Shown here piece by piece: positions 4,415 to 6,819 of a DNA stretch of 6,819 nucleotides. The first letter of the stretch is position 1; every line of letters begins with the position of its first letter. Location: contig CAYZZK010000052.1 of assembly GCA_964483045.1 (NCBI GenBank), positions 1 to 6,819 of the forward strand, given 5' to 3'. The notes under the pieces are model-generated. The model ran no database searches. It was not told where the DNA came from and saw only the letters and a list, made by a program, of their open reading frames with translations. The translations under genes and the position numbers were made by a program. The DNA is from JBBTYG01 sp964483045. Lineage in GTDB: Bacteria > Patescibacteriota > Minisyncoccia > UBA6257 > 2-01-FULL-56-20.

Positions 4415-6127
4415 TCATTCTTCTATCACGCGCAGGAGTTCATCGATCGTCGTGAGCGCAAGCTCAACCTTGAGAAGGCCGTCTTCGAACATCGTCTTCG
4501 TTCCATTGCGGCGGGCTTCTTCTTTCATCACACCCAGATCAAAGTTCGGTGCGGTTATAATTTCTCTCATCGCGTCGGTAATTCCGATGATCTCAAAAAT
4601 GCCAAGCCGGCCGCGGTATCCGGTCATGTTGCATGAAGTACATCCGGAGCCCCTGTAGAGCATCTTGAGCTGCTTCCTCTCTCCTTCGATACCGAGGACA
4701 GCGTATTGAGCTTCAATGATCGCATTTACGTCCGAACCGGGTTCGTACGAATGCACGCAGCTTTGACAAATGCGCCGGACAAGCCGCTGGGCGATGATCA
4801 AGTTAAGCACCGAGGATACAAGAAACGGCGGCGCTCCCAAATCAAAGAGCCGCGGCACGGCCGTTGGAGCATCGCTTGTATGGAGAGAAGACACGAGAAG
4901 GTGCCCGGTCAAGGCGGCCTGCACTGCGATATTCGCCGTTTCGGAATCCCTGATTTCGCCGACCATAATGACGTTGGGATCCTGGCGCAAAAGCGCCCGG
5001 AGGCCCGACGCGAAGGTAACTCCGGCTTGCGGGTTGATCTGGGTCTGGTTGATGTACCGCATGTTATATTCGATTGGGTCTTCGATCGTTACAACGTTCA
5101 CTTGGGCTTTGTTCAATATGTTCATCATCGCGTAGAGAGTCGTGGTTTTGCCGGACCCGGTTGGGCCGCAGGAAAGAATCATCCCGTATGTTTTTTTGAG
5201 GTTTTCGGAAATGAGCTTGGAATCAGACCCTGAAAAGCCGAGTTCTTCAAGCGAGAGCGGTTTCTGGGAAGATTCAAGAAGCCGCATTTCCACTTTCTCG
5301 CCGTAAAATGTGGGCATAACCGAAACGCGCACGTCCACAGTTTGATTTACTATTTGATATCGAAAACGGCCGTCTTGGGGCTTGAAGTGTTCATCGATCT
5401 TGAGCCCCGCCAGAATTTTAATCCTCGCGGTGATCGCGGGCTGAACCACTTTTGTGACGCTTGTGACTTCGTAGAGAATGCCGTCAACTCTGTACCGAAT
5501 AAGCATCGAGTCTTCGAGTACTTCTATATGAATATCGGAGGCGCGGGACGAAATGGCATATGACAGTATGTTTTCAACAATGGCTACGATAGGCAGATCC
5601 GTTGCTGACTCTTCCACCGATTTGGATTTTGAAATCAATGAAGCGCGGATATTCTCTTCGATGAGTTTTTTGAAATCTCTGCCAAGTTCATATCCGTAGA
5701 CGGAGAAACCGCGATTCAAATCTTCCGAGGTCGCGAGAAACGGCTTTATCTTTGCCTGAAGCCGCTGGGTTAAAAAAGAGAGTGTCTCAAGGTCGCCGGG
5801 ATTAAGCATGGCGACATCGTAGACGCCGTTCGGTTCCCGATTGAACACAATTACTTGCCGTTGGCGTGCGATGTTTTCATCCAGTACCCGCACGATGCTT
5901 TTGTCCACAGGCACCGACGAAAAATCCGCGCGTTCAATGCCCAGTGCTCGCGCCACGAGATCGCCCAAAAAGCCGGCGCTCGCAATTTTATTGGAAACCA
6001 AAACATCCAGAAGATTCTGGTTCTTCCTTTCAGCTTCGGTCGCGAGCTCATCGAATCTTTCCGGAGTTACCAGATTTTCAGCGACGAGCGCTTTTTTAAA
6101 TTGCTGCGGAAGTAATGGTAGTTGCAT
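4415..6127 (-). CDS. pilB: Type IV pilus extension ATPase PilB (GspE family)
   Basis: A 570-residue cytoplasmic hexameric ATPase that powers pilus assembly through PilC. An N-terminal T2SSE_N/MshEN-like domain (about 15-140) has the general helix pattern (NLLDVLVSNKIASAGFL..LVARALGI). The RLG-type ligand residues of c-di-GMP-binding MshEN domains are replaced by NQNL, so c-di-GMP binding is not supported. The N2 domain contains SRASDIHIE (194-202) and RYRVDGIL (211-218). The motor domain is complete: Walker A GPTGSGKT (321-328), Asp box VVTIEDPIEY (345-354), Walker B RQDPNVIMVGEIRD (381-394) and His box TGHLLVSSLHTSDA (407-420). A PilB/GspE zinc site is present as CxxC...CxxC (C454, C457, C496, C499), which separates it from PilT. 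The ATG at 6127 lies about 25 nt downstream of a candidate promoter; AGGTAAGA (6148-6141) is 13 nt before the start, too far for a strong ribosome site. Stop is TGA. Assignment is firm. Confidence 0.98.
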   Translation of the reverse strand: MQLPLLPQQFKKALVAENLVTPERFDELATEAERKNQNLLDVLVSNKIASAGFLGDLVARALGIERADFSSVPVDKSIVRVLDENIARQRQVIVFNREPNGVYDVAMLNPGDLETLSFLTQRLQAKIKPFLATSEDLNRGFSVYGYELGRDFKKLIEENIRASLISKSKSVEESATDLPIVAIVENILSYAISSRASDIHIEVLEDSMLIRYRVDGILYEVTSVTKVVQPAITARIKILAGLKIDEHFKPQDGRFRYQIVNQTVDVRVSVMPTFYGEKVEMRLLESSQKPLSLEELGFSGSDSKLISENLKKTYGMILSCGPTGSGKTTTLYAMMNILNKAQVNVVTIEDPIEYNMRYINQTQINPQAGVTFASGLRALLRQDPNVIMVGEIRDSETANIAVQAALTGHLLVSSLHTSDAPTAVPRLFDLGAPPFLVSSVLNLIIAQRLVRRICQSCVHSYEPGSDVNAIIEAQYAVLGIEGERKQLKMLYRGSGCTSCNMTGYRGRLGIFEIIGITDAMREIITAPNFDLGVMKEEARRNGTKTMFEDGLLKVELALTTIDELLRVIEE

Positions 6128-6151
6128 AACTGTATGCGTCTCTTACCTGTA

Positions 6152-6181
6152 ATCATAACAAAAAAACGGCGCGTGCGACAA
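6152..6181 (-). promoter_or_regulatory. Candidate promoter for pilB
   Basis: TTGTCG (6181-6176, four of six bases) and TATGAT (6157-6152, five of six) are separated by 18 nt, just downstream of the pilin hairpin and upstream of pilB. It would give a leader of roughly 18-20 nt. The position fits separate expression of the machinery genes from the pilin gene. The match is ordinary and no activator site is recognised. Confidence 0.35.
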
Positions 6182-6212
6182 AAACGGAGAACCCCCGCAT
6201 TAAAGCGGGGGT
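6180..6212 (-). terminator. GC-rich hairpin after the pilin gene, probable partial terminator
   Basis: A perfect 8-bp stem, ACCCCCGC/GCGGGGGT (6212-6205 and 6198-6191), with a 6-nt loop, lies 25 nt after the pilin stop. On the minus strand it is followed by TCTCCG and then five Ts (6184-6180). Because the T run starts 6 nt after the stem, termination may be incomplete. A second T run (7 Ts, 6167-6161) follows. Such a hairpin would let pilin mRNA end or be stabilised here while some transcripts continue into pilB. On the plus strand the stem is followed by As, so it does not serve that strand. Confidence 0.6.
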
Positions 6213-6237
6213 CTAAAAAAACCGCAACGTCCAATTA

Positions 6238-6819
6238 CTACAGGGTCAAGTTCGTACCAACTTCAAAGAGAGTATTTTGATTGCCTCCATCCGAAGTCTC
6301 GACATCAGAACCGCCGCCAAGACTGTATTTCGAACTTTCCATCTTCGCATCTATTTCAAACGTCAGCGAAGAGCTTGCGGTATACGAATAGAAAAGATTA
6401 CTGCTCGTAGCTCCTCCCCCTGCAAGATTGGTCGGATCTCTCGGCAAATTGCCAATGGGAGCGCCGGAACTAATCGCGCTGAAGTTCACAGGAACCCAGC
6501 CGCTGCCATCCACCGCAAAAACACCATTGCTAGTACTCCCGCACGCTGTCGTTTTACTAAACCGCGAGGTGCACGTCCCGTTTAAAGTACTACTTGCGAC
6601 TGAGGCGAAACCCATAAGCGGCGTGGACGACGCAATCGCCGGCGAGGAAACATCGGCAAGATACAAGGAAATCGCGCTCTTCAAGGTGCTCATGTCAGAT
6701 ACCCGCGTGGAATCTCGCGCCTGTTTCAAGAGTTCCGCCGGATTCAAGGTCAATATAACCGCGACCGCAAGTACCGCGATGATGGCGATAACCAAAATAA
6801 GCTCGATGAGCGTGAATCC
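6238..6819 (-). CDS. Type IV pilin (probable major subunit), missing only its leader at the right edge
   Basis: The visible 193 residues begin with GFTLIELILVIAIIAVLAVA, the type III prepilin signal. The first visible residue is the glycine of the peptidase site, so only the basic leader (and start codon) lies outside the window. Mature Phe1 and Glu5 are present. The helix runs to about residue 55 (LNPAELLKQARDSTRVSDMSTLKSAISLYLAD). A globular domain follows with two cysteines about ten residues apart (GTCTSRFSKTTACG), a likely disulfide. Then come the GSGWVPVNFSAISSGAPIGNLPRDPTN segment (split here as GSGWVPVNF and LPRDPTN) and the ending FEVGTNLTL, which I recall from CPR pilins. Being first in the cluster and followed by a terminator-like hairpin before pilB fits an abundant subunit. 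Whether it is the major pilin or one of several paralogues cannot be decided here. Confidence 0.92.
   Translation of the reverse strand, partial: GFTLIELILVIAIIAVLAVAVILTLNPAELLKQARDSTRVSDMSTLKSAISLYLADVSSPAIASSTPLMGFASVASSTLNGTCTSRFSKTTACGSTSNGVFAVDGSGWVPVNFSAISSGAPIGNLPRDPTNLAGGGATSSNLFYSYTASSSLTFEIDAKMESSKYSLGGGSDVETSDGGNQNTLFEVGTNLTL

Noticed and set aside
2562..4417. Possible TGA-recoded genetic code (TGA = Gly)
   Set aside because: TGA ends pilB and the gspH-like gene at the expected protein lengths, so it acts as a normal stop.
4706..5233. A 175-codon plus-strand open frame opposite pilB
   Set aside because: It is antisense to the conserved pilB motor domain with all motifs intact, and its Arg/His-rich composition is typical of a reverse-frame shadow.

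Overview
This window is one transcription-unit-like block, entirely on the minus strand, that encodes a type IV pilus (T4P) machine. Read in the direction of transcription (right to left) it holds: a truncated pilin gene (6819-6238), the assembly ATPase pilB (6127-4415), the platform protein pilC (4285-3080), a GspH/FimT-like minor prepilin (3074-2562), a PilV/GspI-like minor prepilin (2413-1775), a secreted tryptophan-rich repeat protein (1772-867), a PilX/GspK-like minor prepilin (705-295) and the start of pilM (205-1). No gene on the plus strand is supported. No RNA gene, CRISPR array or transposase is visible.

Organism: the gene order and the protein style suggest a Candidate Phyla Radiation (Patescibacteria) bacterium, most likely of the Parcubacteria type. 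The pointers are Ser/Thr-rich minor pilins, a pilin ending in FEVGTNLTL, a PilM that starts with GGLEISD, a PilV-like tail with QTDWFGGPGQ, and a secreted protein with repeated WND..GWISF modules. These resemblances are from memory, not from a search. TGA ends pilB and the gspH-like gene, so the recoded TGA=Gly code of Gracilibacteria/Absconditabacteria is not indicated. Shine-Dalgarno sites are weak or absent at most starts.

How the genes work together: PilB hydrolyses ATP to drive PilC, which extracts the processed pilin from the membrane into the fibre. PilM would couple the cytoplasmic side to the PilN/PilO alignment complex, which probably lies just beyond the left edge. The three minor prepilins would form an initiation or tip complex. 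The secreted repeat protein, lodged between two minor-prepilin genes and starting 2 nt after one of them, is a candidate pilus-tip or surface adhesin. No retraction ATPase (PilT) or prepilin peptidase (PilD) lies in the window.

Non-coding parts: the pilin-pilB gap (110 nt) holds a GC-rich hairpin and a candidate promoter, as expected if pilin is made in excess of the machinery. The pilB-pilC gap (129 nt) is almost filled by an imperfect inverted repeat whose two 33-nt arms stop exactly 3 nt from the pilB stop and 3 nt from the pilC start; it is the most unusual non-coding structure here. The gspH-pilV gap (148 nt) holds only a weak small open frame. The gap before the PilX-like gene (146-161 nt) carries a candidate internal promoter. 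A chain of two tiny ATGA-overlapping leader frames precedes pilM.
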